DNA from: Emergomyces orientalis
Taxonomy: Eukaryota > Ascomycota > Eurotiomycetes > Onygenales > Ajellomycetaceae
Reading direction: 5' to 3'
DNA length: 64,000 nt
NCBI GenBank assembly: GCA_002110485.1
Contig: MOWL01000046.1
Coordinates: 744,001-808,000 of the forward strand
The stretch's first letter is position 1. Each line of letters begins with the position of its first letter. Shown one piece after another: positions 47,417-58,992 of this stretch. Below the pieces are notes generated by a model. The model saw only the letters and a program-made list of their open reading frames with translations, was not told the DNA's origin and did not search any database. The translations under genes and the position numbers were made by a program.

Positions 47417-48681
47417 GGCCCTGAGGGAAGAGGCGGTAGTGTTTAGCTGCTCTGTCTAATGCCTACCAGGGGGAACATGTATATGTTGGCAGCGGGCTAT
47501 TTTGTTTGGTGGCGAGGATGCAAGTACTGTACATTGCTCACTTTGTTATTAATTTTCCAGGCGCTCGCTGCATGGGCACCCAAGTATGGAATCCCGGGCA
47601 GTGGGGAGGGGGGCGGGCCGGGGCGCGATTCGACTTGCTGTGTGGTGTCTTCCTGGGCGTTGGTTGGGTTCTGATACATAGTAATTACAGATTTGGAGAT
47701 TTTTTTTTTGGTCCTAACTGATTTTATATTTCACAATTGGGGAGTGTTTTTGGGTTTGTTCCCCTTTATGTTTCTCTCTGTACTATTTGGCGAGTAGTAA
47801 GGGGTAAGGGATGAGGGGTATCTATCTATTTGCATGAATATTATTATTCCTATTTGTATGAAGAGATGGAGAAAAATATGTTTTGTGTTTAGTACTATGG
47901 ACGATTCGGTTCAGCTTGCCAAAGTGAGGCTGCTGGTTTCAGGTTCAGTTTCATGGGCGGTGGGGGTGTGTATTTTATCGGATGCTTTCTGACCATATCT
48001 TCCCATAGTCGAGTGCACTCTCTCCAAGCATTCCAGGGCCTATCAATGATTGTTTTGCTCAGGCCAAAGTCTGGTTGGAATAAGTTTTGGGTAGATGGCT
48101 ACCCAATGCTCCTCCCATCAGGTAGCTACACTTCCAATTTCCTGCGATACTTGCAGACACATACTCCCGATGGTACCCAGTAGCTACAAGAGCCCACAGC
48201 TGTATGGCAAATTATGGTATTGATTAGCCCTCCCGAAAAGGTAATTCGGCACCTCTAACCTCTGAAATGTTAGCCGTCTCTGTTCCATTGATGTATGTTA
48301 TTTGTTGATTTGATTCTCTCAATCTCCACACTAGTAAGCGGGTTTTTAGTTGAAGAAGCTGCTACGTTTGCTGCTGCCAGATCATCCCTCACTGCTGCCC
48401 CTCTTCCCCCCCATTGAGCTAATTGGAAGCTTGCCAGCTTTCAATTCAAACTTGCGTTTGTGCAAGACGGGCGATTGACTGGCTGGATCTCGCACTTAGT
48501 CTCGCCTCATTGCATTCATTCTCCCAGCCATCCAGACACAGACGTCCTTGTCACCGTTCTGCATCATCATCGTCATTGATGCTAGAACAATCTTCCTCTT
48601 GAATATGATGCAGCGATATGGAGTGAGTGATGCTGGCGCCGGCCTGGCCATCTATGATTGATTGATAAACTGATAAATGGG

Positions 48682-48721
48682 TAGACAGACAGACAGACAG
48701 ACAGATAGATAGATAGATAGA
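48682..48721. repeat. Compound (GACA)n(GATA)n microsatellite
   Basis: About five GACA units are followed by about five GATA units. Confidence 0.92.
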
Positions 48722-49965
48722 CTGTGGACAGCTTATCGAAACTGAAATAGTGGCGCTTTATACTCTTAATCAAAAGAGAACACGCGTGTTAATAAATTTC
48801 CTTGCAGCTGGAGAGGCCTGTCAGCAAGTTTCAGACTAACTTTACAGTTAACTACTACACGGTATATCCTCTCCATTTCTCTTGCTGGGCAGTTGATATG
48901 GATGAAGGGAAGCGATATGTGTTCCTGCTCCGAATGCACCGGAGGGCCACCTATGAAACAGCAACGTTTCGTATGACATGCAGAATGAGGGGGAAGAGCA
49001 AATCCAGTCACCAGCCGATACTGAGTGCTTCCTTTTACCATTTTTACTTTCTTACTCTTTCGTCCCCGTCTCTTTGCTTCGGACCCGCTAATCGCCCCGT
49101 CGATTTGGCTGGCACCCGTTCCCCGTTCCCCGTTATGCTCCTCTTTTAGCACATCCAAATATACCGGTCAGGCAGGCATGGGCGAATGGGTCTCTTATTA
49201 ATAGGCCAAGAACATAGCGCCAAGTCCCCATGATTCGCGCAGGGCTTCGTTGTTTCTTGGGATTTGAACCCTTTTCCATGCAAGACAGTTTAACGGAGCC
49301 GGCTAATATTTTATTCTTCTTTTGCTTGGTTGCTTTTGTTTGGAAGCAGAGTGACGATTTGCTGGTGCTGGTACTGGTGCTGACGATGTAATATGGTGAG
49401 GCAGAGGACAGCCCTCTTTTTCTCGCTCCTGGCCCTAACTCCTGATGCTATGCCCCGTGGACCCAGGGAGCGGTTGCTCTAAATCGGGTGTGCATTCGGT
49501 TCGTCCCTTCGTTTGCCAATGCAGGGGAAAGCCGACGCGACAGGCGAGCTCCAATGACTTCGTTCGTTTTTCTTTTGGTTCTGTCTGGAGACAGCGGGAT
49601 AAATACTACTTTATTAGCTGTTGCCATTTTCTGTCAAATACTTTTTTTCGTTTTGTTGTTTTATTTCATACCTAATCCCATAGCCAACTAACTGACCGTG
49701 GCTTTTCATTTCGGGCACTCACTATATATATTCCTCTAGCGGTTCGGATTTTGAGTATATAATCTTGCTGCCCCTCGTGTCCTCCTCCTTAAAGCAACTT
49801 GTGCAAACCGGATCTCTATTCGGAAGTCATTTCTCCCCCGCTTATTATATTACCTACCAAATATCGTGAATATATTATAAGATCTGGTTTTCATTTTCAT
49901 TTTGTTATCGTTTTATTTTAACTTAATTACCCTCCCCTTCAGTTCGAATACATACATCAGTCAAC

Positions 49966-51805
49966 ATGCCTGTATCACATCTTACACTGACCGTCTCACA
50001 TTTACCAACGTCAACCTCCTTCTTTCTCTCCTGCCTGCAGCCTCTTGGATACCGTTTTATTGGCCGCCACGATAACAACGTTGGCTTTGGCTCCGTGCCT
50101 GGAGAGCCTGCAGACTTCTGGATCGCAGAGGAGAGACCAGGGTAGGAATTTTTTTCTGTTCATTTTTCCATTGAATTTTCTCGCTAATATTGTATTCAAT
50201 AGCGTCCCCGCTGGTGCTGCCCATGTAGCTTTCCCAGCCGCATCTCGCGATGCTGTTAGCCAGTTTTTCATTGCTGCCCTAAAGGCCGGTGCAAAGATTC
50301 ATGGAGAGCCGACACTTCGTGATGCGGATCAGAATTATTACAGCGCTGCCGTCATCGATTTTGATGGTAACAGCATTGAAGCTGTTCACCGTCCCAGAAG
50401 TTCTGGATCAGGCAAGCCATCCGCTGACAGCGCATTGACGATTATCAAGAACGGCTCCGTCGTCTCCAGGGCCTCGTCCACGAAGACGGAGAGTGTTGTA
50501 CGTTCTAGATCAGAGATTGGAACCTACGTTAGCAAAACCAAAACCGCCGTTTCAAAGCCAGGTGCCGCAAGCGCCTCGCCACAGAGCAAAGCACCACCTT
50601 CCATTCAACTTCAACAACAACCTGTGCCTCAGCCAAAGGATTCGACAAATGGCGCCAAAGCTGTTGTTGGGACTCTTCTAGGAGCCGCTGCTGGAGCAGC
50701 GATTGCGTATTCAATTTTCAGAACCGACTCATCGGAGCCTACACCAGCACAGCAGTATGTTGAGCAACCTGCCCCCGCTTTTGCACCAGCACCAGAGCCA
50801 ACACTGTACAGGGCCATAGAAGCAGCACCTGCCCGAAGTATGACCTTCGGCGGTAACGACAATGAGTACGCCGACTACGCGCGAACCATGCTGTCTAAAA
50901 ACCCACGAGCAAGCACCATCATGGAAGGCCTTGAGAATTGCTCTAGGATATGGGGCCAAACCCAAAGCGTCCGAGACGGTAATGAGTATGAATACGACGC
51001 AGGTCGCCGCGCATCCAGCGCAAGCGTATACAGTGGCATGCAAGGCATGGACATCCCGATCCGCGCCATAGAAGCCGTTCCTTTCGAAGAAGGCTCCGAA
51101 TGCTCTCACTCTTACCCGCGCAAACAACCAAGCACCTTTATCAGCAGCTTCAAAGAACGTCCCCACCACCACGACGACAACGTCAGCGCCTATAGCTCCT
51201 CGACTCTGAAACCTGCCTCAAAATCCCATTCGCACTCCAATCACTCAACACACCCCCGCCCGTCCTCGCACCACTCGCACACCTCCCGCTCCACCCGCTC
51301 CATTATTACCATTAAGGATGTCCACTCCAGCTCCAAATCCGGCACTCCAATAGCCTCCATCTACTCTACTACACACTCCGCCCGTAATATTCCCCTCCCT
51401 TCCGGCTCAGTGACTACCATTTCCACCTCCTCCAGCCGCCGCCACCACAAAGACCACCACAGCAGCCACGGCAGCAGCTCTCCAACCAAACACTCGTCCT
51501 CCCCCACCCGCAGCCACTCAAGCAATAAACATTCTCACACCCACTCCCATGCACGCACGCACGGTAGTTATGCAAACTCACCACGCCACATGCCGCTACC
51601 CGACTCCGTCACGGGCGCGAGTACGATATTCCTTGAAGGCATCGATGTCGACTCGCATGTGACACCTGTGGCAGCGAGTCGAGCGTCGACGTCGCGGCGA
51701 TCCACAAGGTCGAGCAAGTTTGACGAGCCCGTACGGCCGAGTGATAGTGTTAGCCAAGTGTCGACGAATGTGTCGAAGAAGAGTGGAAAGAGTAGTCGGC
51801 GGTGA
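49966..51805 (+). CDS. VOC/glyoxalase-domain protein with a long disordered Ser/His-rich tail
   Basis: Two exons, 49966-50141 and 50203-51805, join in frame to give 592 aa. The first about 130 residues form a VOC module of the fungal glyoxalase/bleomycin-resistance type: MPVSHLTLTVSHLPTSTSFF, LGYRFIGR, FGSVPGEPADFWIAEE, AGAAHVAFPAASRDAV, and NYYSAAVIDFDGNSIEAVHR, whose last Glu is the usual metal ligand. Residues about 208-232 are Gly/Ala-rich and hydrophobic (GTLLGAAAGAAIAYSIF), like a glycine-zipper or single membrane segment. The remaining 350 residues are low-complexity Ser/His/Thr/Arg-rich, ending KKSGKSSRR. VOC proteins are normally 130-180 aa, so the tail is the striking part. The function is unknown. 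Confidence 0.85.
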
Positions 51806-54800
51806 TTTGAGTGGTTTGTTTATTTGGATTTTTTCTAAACTTTGGTCTTTGCGGGAGTTTGAAGTTGGGAGTCTGGAGTCTGGAGTCTGGAGCTTTGGGG
51901 TTAGGAGTTCGAATTGGAGGCCGAGTGTGGTAATATGGGAATAGAGAAATAGAAGGTGCTTTTTACTTTTTACTTTTCCAGTATTTTTCTTGATTTTTAA
52001 TTTGCAAACCCGGCATATACTGGAGTTATTGTGTGATACTTTCCTTATGACCTGGCTTATGTGTTTTTATTTTGCTTGGGAGAACCGGGTGTGCTTGGAA
52101 GACTGGCTGGTTAGGGGTTAGGTTTGTCTCCATTGTGTTGCTTTTTCATTTGCTTGCCTGGATTGCTATCATTCTCTCGTGTATGCTTTTTATGACATGT
52201 GATCTATGTGTATCTGGATTATGTTCGTTTTATGCTCCTCTCCAATCCTCTCCCTCTTTTTTCTATTTCCATGAGTTCAATGATTGATATTGATACTTCT
52301 GCCTCTACTACTACTTGCGAGAATGCTTTGATATATTCAATCTAGCTTTGTCTGTTTTTTTCTTTCTGGTTTGCTTTAACATGATGCTGTTGTTCCTTGC
52401 TCATTTTCTTGCATTTCTTCATTATGATGATTTACTTGTAACCTCCTCTATGGTCCTTCTCACAGGCTTTGTCTTTCCACTTGTATAGCAAAACATTTAA
52501 AATCTTTAATTAATTTATAATGTCTTCTTTCAGTGTTTATATCATATACATTCTTCATTCTATTGTTTTATTATTTAGAATTGCACTCTCTCTTCTTATT
52601 CTCTTTGTTCTCTTTGTTCTCTCTCTCTCTTTTCTTCTTCTTTATCTTCTTCATTTTTCTCTCTGTTAAAGCATTCATTCTAATTCTTCATTTAGATTAA
52701 AAAAAATTATCTGTTATTTTCTTAATGTGCAAAATCATCTTCATCATTTCATGTATTTTCACTTCTCAAAATATGGGGAATATCTCTAAGTCTAAGTTAA
52801 CAGTACTTTTGATTTCTCTTTCTCAAGTATTTTCTGTCTCTTTACAAAAAGTGAAATGAAAAACAAGTTCTCTTTTTAACTCTACTCAGGTTCTGTATAT
52901 TCTTGATTCATTTTTTAAATTTCTGTTTAGCATCAAACAGTGTGAATGCATACATTTGTTTCACCTTCTTACATTTGACATTGCTAGTATGGTAAAAGTT
53001 AGGATGTGTTACAATATGATTTAGCATAACCCTTTTAGCTTGGGAAAATTTGCAAATTCATCTAAATGACCCAAATGGTTTTCCTGTTGGGTTTATTACT
53101 CCATGTCTGTATATACCTAGATATCTATACGGTATCAAAAAATACTAAGCGAAAAAGGCAAATATTTCCAAGTTTGCAACAGAAGTTGCTACGTCCACCT
53201 GTTTAACTCGACTGATGAGCCAGAGGGGAAAATATCACCATCAAGAAGAAATGGCCCGCAACAGTTATTTGAATCTTCATATATTTTCTCTCATTTCTAA
53301 AAGAACATTAGTATTTTTCAACCATATATACAGATTAAAAGTACACTCATACAAATTACGTCTTTCTAGCCCTCTAGCCGATTTTGCTGCAAAATGAATG
53401 TGAATGATATTGCCACAATGTAAATCAAAAATGTTGAAAGGATCCATGAACTGACTGATGTAAAAGAGATGTACATGTACAGAATTGTGTTTCACTCATA
53501 CCTCTTAAGGAGATTCTGGATTTGTTTTTGATAATAAATTAAATAAATAAATAAAAACAAACCGAAAAAGCCGCGGAAAAAAGAAGAGAAGCCAAATAAA
53601 AGCTGAAAGATATTCATTTTTTGATGACAGATTTGTTCCCATCAACATTGTCATTTTTGATTGAGAGTGGATAACTCTGATCAGTGTGTCTGATCTACTC
53701 ATGCATAAATAGAAATAGAGAATAAATTTAATGTTTTGAAAGTTTTATTCCATGCTATGAGTGGTGAACAATACACATTATGTACAGATACTCTATACTC
53801 TGTGTACACTAATGAAATATTATGTGTTGTACTCTGCACATCATATCCTGTCCAGAATTTATACTTTTTCAAAAGAAGCATTTGTGATATTCTTTTCCTG
53901 CTGCTGTCTGGTTGTAGTGAAAAGTGATTAGGCAAAGATGGAGGAAGAGCAGTACCATGAAGAATAAAGCAAAAAGAAAAATAAAGCATTGCATTGCATG
54001 CACACTTATAGAAGAGTAAAATGATCACATTCTACACTCAGTTTGTCACACTTTCCCCACAAGATTTATCATCATGTGTGACTTCAGTGCAAGATCACCA
54101 CAACAGATGCGGGAAAAGACAGGAATTTAAGCAAAAAGTTTTTGGGATCAAGAACAAACAAACCAATATATCAATCAATCCAAGGCGGAGAGGGAAAATT
54201 TCAGGAAACCAAAGGTATATAACAAATGAAATATAGCGGCCACTCTGTCAGATGGTCATGCAAAGGGAAAAGGACTTAGGAAACATGTCCTCAATTTTTC
54301 ATTCATTCTTTGCTTCCTTTGGTTTTCTTCTCCCGATCTTTACACAGATGAGGATCCCTTTCCATCTTATCTGCTTTCGTAATGACCTGGGAAGAAAAAC
54401 ATGGCGGAAATATTGGGCAGGTATAGTCCAACTAGGGCCTGTTTCGCAGAGAATAAGATTTTCCATTATCTAGCCTGTCCCTTTCAGTTCTCCGGAGGAA
54501 GCCCAGAAGCGCACTGTCTTCCGCTGTCGCCCGGGGTGTTGGCGACCAGGTGACCGACTTGCAGAGTGTTCGCATATAAGGATAAGTATCAAACCAGGCG
54601 AGCGGAGAGATACTTCGATAACTGTTGCCCTACTGCCTCGTAAGAACGGGCGCGATCGCCCTCTTTGGACCTGCTCCTGCTCGCGAGCGCATTTCTGTGT
54701 CATAATTGTCCGTCGGATTCCGGTTTCAGCTCACATTTTCAGGCGCATGTATATAGGGCTGAGAGCCTCGCTGGAAAAGCTGGGTATACTCCTTAGGAAA

Positions 54801-56864
54801 GCGGTGAGGCTCCCCGCATGGGGCTAGTTTCTCTAGACTGTGCAAGAAGACTGTTTCTGGGGGCGCCCGTCGCTTTTGCGTCCATAAAGGCAATGAGTGC
54901 TTTTCTCCAGAAGACTGATGTTTCTCGAACAAAATCAGATGAATAGCATCACGCTGTTTTCCTTGCCTTTATTTTTAATTTTAGATTCGCTTCCTGGAAA
55001 CTAGCCCCCAAAGTTGATGAATGCCAGCAAGCATCTGTTTCTAGAAACAGAGAGAAATATCTTCCGAGGTCCGACATGTAGCGGCCATCAGCAGACCTCT
55101 TAACCACTCTCCTTAAATGCGGTGAGGAGCAGATGTAATTCCCCTGGGATCACTAAAACTTTATCTTGGGCTTCTTTCCCTTTTTTTTTTTTTTTTTTGG
55201 GTGGGAGAAATGTGGGCACATTCAATAAAAGCTCAAGGGAACATAGTTTTCTGCACGAATCCCGGATTTTATTCCCCATTTATTAACTCGGAATCAAAAT
55301 CAAAATAATAACATGCCTGCCAAAGTGGAAAGCGACGCGACCAATAGTCTTGAGGGTAGATAAGGAAGTCAAAACAAGAAGTAATAAGAGGTCGCAATGT
55401 ACTGGATTTCCAAGGTTGCTCCTCATGCCACGGCAAGCAGCCTGTGCAACCATTGAGGCAGGGTTTACTCTTTGAAAACCAATCAAATGGCGATTCTCAA
55501 CTTTGCATGGCCCCCAAAACCCTGTGTGCCAGCCCAACGTTTGCCCAGCCATCACGCATGGCATTTTGGCAAAACAAAAAAAAAACAATTAGCGCTAAGA
55601 AAAGCTTCTAGGGCAACGATATGCAATGATTTGGCTTCTCTTATCATAGACTTGAAAGATTCCTGGATTGACAAACCAACCAGGCGACCAACCAACTTCG
55701 CAGCCCAGGGAACAACCTGACTAGGACTCTTTTCTTTGTAAATGGGTAGATACTTTGAAATGAAATGAGAAGGGTTGAAAGGAGCGAAAAGTCACACTAT
55801 GATAAAAATGCATGAAGAACCTCCAGAAATGAAGCAGGCCGGGTTGCTGATCCATTTGCAAGGGTGAACCCTGAGGCATGGAGGCATGGAGATGAAAAAT
55901 CGGGTAAAAAGATATGCGAAACAGCCGGCCAAAATCTGGAGAGCAAATCTTCTCCAACCCCAGACGCGATCCTGGGCAAATATGGTGGACGAAAATCTGG
56001 GTGGCTGGGAGCCAGTCGGAAAGCTGGAGCTTTAACGGTGATGGGAGCTCATCAGTGGCAAGCTTCAGCAAATCAGTTGGCAGTGACTTGTGAGAGAGAT
56101 AAAAACGGCCAGGCAGCCTAGTCCCCACGGCCAGACAGGCCAACACTACTCTGCAGGGAAGGTCGGTAAGGGTTCCGCCTCCTATCCTCTAAGGGTAACT
56201 AGCGAGGCACCCAACATCCAGGATCAAACGGTCCATGGAGGGATTTTTGGCAACAAGCATGCCCACTAATGTAGGCGATTTTTCGGGGTGGTTGGGCCTA
56301 GCAAGAGTGATGGCCCAACTGGTCGCCGTACAAAGCTGCAGCATCGCACCAAGGACACAGAATGCACAAGGTTTAGTGAGGACGAATTTGCGCGCCCAGA
56401 AGGATTTGCTGGGAATCAACCCGAAGAGGCGATAAAAAGGGCAACATGACGCGGGGTTCTTCCCAACAGGCAAATAAATAACAAATCATTAGTTCTTCGA
56501 CTTGTTTCTATTCTCATTTTATTATTCCCTCCGGTTTGTGTCTGGTGCTTATTGTAGGCGCAATAACCCTGGTGGAATTCTCGGCGACAATCATCGGGTT
56601 CATACCACAAGGGAGAGACGAGAAGAGAGTCAATAAATAAACAGTCAGAGATCCAGTCAGCATTAGCAATCCAACCGCAGTCAGTATCTACCACGACGAG
56701 TGTTTGCCACAGAAGCGGCCCCACAAGCAAAGCAGAAAAAGAGCAATAGAGAAGAAGCAGAAACAAGTTGAGGTTTTGCATCCCGTCGTCCGTAACAACA
56801 TGCCCCAAAACGGGTTAGCGGAGTCGCGGTGTTGATCAGCCAGCAATTTAAGTTAATTAACAAG
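51806..56864. other. Large AT- and pyrimidine-rich region without a supported gene
   Basis: Five kb contain no domain-bearing frame. 52100-54240 is visibly AT-rich, with CT tracts at 52570-52680. Base composition then changes to more balanced sequence from about 54240. An 18-T run lies at 55181-55198. No transposase, reverse transcriptase or terminal repeat was recognised. The AT-rich part could be old repeat DNA worn down by RIP-like mutation, but I cannot compute dinucleotide ratios. Confidence 0.5.
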
Positions 56865-56899
56865 ATGGACAACAACTATAACCACAACTACAACTACTG

Positions 56900-56927
56900 C
56901 AACAACAACAACAATAACAACAACAAG
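56900..56927. repeat. (AAC)n repeat upstream of ECO1
   Basis: AAC/AAT triplets would encode an asparagine run if the upstream exon of ECO1 is real. Confidence 0.85.
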
Positions 56928-57155
56928 AATTATCCTGACAACTGCAACAACACAAAGTCAAATATCTGCCACAAGAACGATTATCACACTCATGTTCAAG
57001 CTGCTATTGCTGTCCCCATGACGCCGCATTTCATAGTCACTGCGCGGGACATGCCATATACTGTGACCAACTCGTTCAAGAGGTAATGTTGTTCTTAATC
57101 TTTATCTGCAACTTATATCGAGACGCGCCTAACATAGTGTCTTCACAGAGGTCTA

Positions 57156-58361
57156 ATGATGCATACCTACGGGCGCCCTATACGGCGCGTTTTTGATGAA
57201 GACTCACGTCCAGCGACTAAGAAAAGACGTGTTCAACAGGAGACAGACCTAATGGACTCAACTGAAGACGAAAACAACCTCGAATGCGCTATACGCGAAT
57301 CTTCTGCTGCCGTTTTGTCCAGCCCGTCGCGTCGCCACTCAACTGCCTTCTCTGAAGACCCCCTGGACGATGACCTCTCGACACCCCCTTCTTCTCCTCC
57401 ACTGGAGCTAACTCCGCCTCCAGCTAACACGCGAAAACCCACTTTCGCATTTCTGAAGCGGAAACGCGCTGCCACGAATACTCTCACAAATGGCACCCCT
57501 TTAACAGAGGTAAACTTTAACAGCGTCCGCGCATCTGTGGATCCACCGAAGAAGAAACCCAAACATCAACAAATACAGTCACAACAACCTACACTCAAGC
57601 AAATGCAGATCGACCTGGGAGGGGACATGCGCAAAACATGCGCGACCTGTGGGATGGAATATATCCTCTCGAACGCGGAGGATGTCGCGTTGCACAAGAA
57701 ATTCCATGACATGAACTCGAGCGGGGTTGATCTGGGAAAGGCATTTGTGCGAGCAAACGCGTGTCGATGGGTCTACGAAGCTGCCAGATTTGACGAGGGC
57801 TATGTCGTGATCGTGGACAGGAAGAGCTCCCCTTCCGCACGGAACCAGGCCATACGCGTCCTGGAGGTGGTCAACAAGGAGCTTTCTGCGCCAGATATTG
57901 AGGAGTCAGTATTATGGAGCCAGACGGAACCGCCCAAGCGGCTGAGGAAGAATGGAGCGAAGGAGGAGGCGGATCGGTTTAAGGTGTTCTTACACATGAA
58001 AGATAGCAAATGTGTTGGTCTCTGCTTGACGGAGCGGATTTGGGAGTCGCATGTGGTAAAACGGCCTGATCGCAGTGGTGGCGCTGGCACTAATGGCGAG
58101 CTGTTTAATAGCTCATCCATCACGGTTAGTGAAGAGGCGCACCCGGCGGTTGTGGGTATCTCGCGCGTGTGGACATCTGCGTCATCGCGGCGGAAAGGTA
58201 TCGCGATGGACCTCCTCGATTGCGTAGTGAGCAATTATATCTACGGGATGGAAATTCCCAAGTCGCAGATTGCGTTTAGCCAGCCGACGGAGAGTGGGTG
58301 CCGGTTGCTCGAAGCTTTTTTTGGACCTGATGAGCACTGGCATGTCTACAAGGAGAGCTAG
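57156..58361 (+). CDS. eco1: ECO1-type cohesin acetyltransferase (sister-chromatid cohesion)
   Basis: One long exon encodes 401 aa. A basic, disordered N-terminus (MMHTYGRPIRRVF..., KKRRV) leads to a PIP-like segment before the zinc finger (QPTLKQMQIDLG). The C2H2 finger is C162-x2-C165-x14-H180-x3-H184 (CATCGMEY...HKKFH), characteristic of Eco1/ESCO. The C-terminal GNAT domain has VGLCLTERIWE, AVVGISRVWTSASSRRKGIAMDLLD with the acetyl-CoA loop, and IAFSQPTESGCRLLEAFFG. The enzyme acetylates the Smc3 cohesin subunit during S phase. An upstream exon (56865-57082, donor GTAATG; acceptor CACAG ending at 57148) also joins in frame through RGLMM and would add an Asn-rich N-terminus (476 aa in all). 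The shorter start is preferred because the added part is low-complexity. Confidence 0.92.
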   Translation: MMHTYGRPIRRVFDEDSRPATKKRRVQQETDLMDSTEDENNLECAIRESSAAVLSSPSRRHSTAFSEDPLDDDLSTPPSSPPLELTPPPANTRKPTFAFLKRKRAATNTLTNGTPLTEVNFNSVRASVDPPKKKPKHQQIQSQQPTLKQMQIDLGGDMRKTCATCGMEYILSNAEDVALHKKFHDMNSSGVDLGKAFVRANACRWVYEAARFDEGYVVIVDRKSSPSARNQAIRVLEVVNKELSAPDIEESVLWSQTEPPKRLRKNGAKEEADRFKVFLHMKDSKCVGLCLTERIWESHVVKRPDRSGGAGTNGELFNSSSITVSEEAHPAVVGISRVWTSASSRRKGIAMDLLDCVVSNYIYGMEIPKSQIAFSQPTESGCRLLEAFFGPDEHWHVYKES

Positions 58362-58992
58362 GGGTCGGAAGGAAAATATACGTTGAACTACAACACCCCA
58401 GTAGATGGGGTTAGGGCTAGGTTTGGGCGGGTCAGTTTGTTTGATATTTTGTACTTTTACATTCATGCGAAATGCGCTTATTGCTTGGGTATCCTCCGAT
58501 ACAAGTCGGTATCTGTTTTCGAAATTTGAAATTGTTTTCTGGGCAACAAGGAAGGGCAAGGGGATCACGGATGGCACGGATTGGGGGATTGTTCTGTTCA
58601 TTTTCTTAATATTTTATCCCCGGGGTTCTCGTCATCATAGTAGGCAAATATTGCTCTCCTGAGGCTAATACTGCCGCTAGACTCATTCGTTCATTGTTTT
58701 TATTTAATTATGTCGTTTTCCTGCTATCGAAATCCAGAGCCGTAGTTAGCACCTATAAAATAAAATAAAGTAATATAATCAATATGTTGGTGGTGTTCCC
58801 TCATCGACCAGACTATGCCTGTTCCTCCTCCCGTCCTCACCAACTAAATACAACTACAACCATCACCGCCAACTCAGCGACAATGCCTTCCCGGTTTTCT
58901 GCCCACAACACCAGCATTCGATTTCTGTGCTCTCCCCATCACGCTAGGCAACCCCTTTGCTCTCATGCTTAGACTGTACCGATCCTCCTACG
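58362..58992. other. Intergenic region between ECO1 and the next gene
   Basis: This 631-nt gap holds the ECO1 3' region and the promoter and leader of the downstream gene. No other gene is seen. Confidence 0.6.

Larger units (their letters stand above)
45902..49965. other. Large intergenic region without a supported gene
   Basis: About 4 kb. It starts with a purine-rich stretch (46130-46320) downstream of EMG1. It has a G-rich tract at 47388-47416 and a (GACA)n(GATA)n repeat at 48682-48721. No frame carries a recognised domain. A B-box-like GGGTTCAAATCCC lies on the minus strand near 49258-49270, but no tRNA cloverleaf can be built around it. Confidence 0.55.

Noticed and set aside
49250..49275. 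tRNA B-box-like GGGTTCAAATCCC on the minus strand
   Set aside because: The seven bases after the T-arm have no pairing partner about 60-80 nt upstream, and no A-box or anticodon arm can be drawn, so it is not a tRNA gene.
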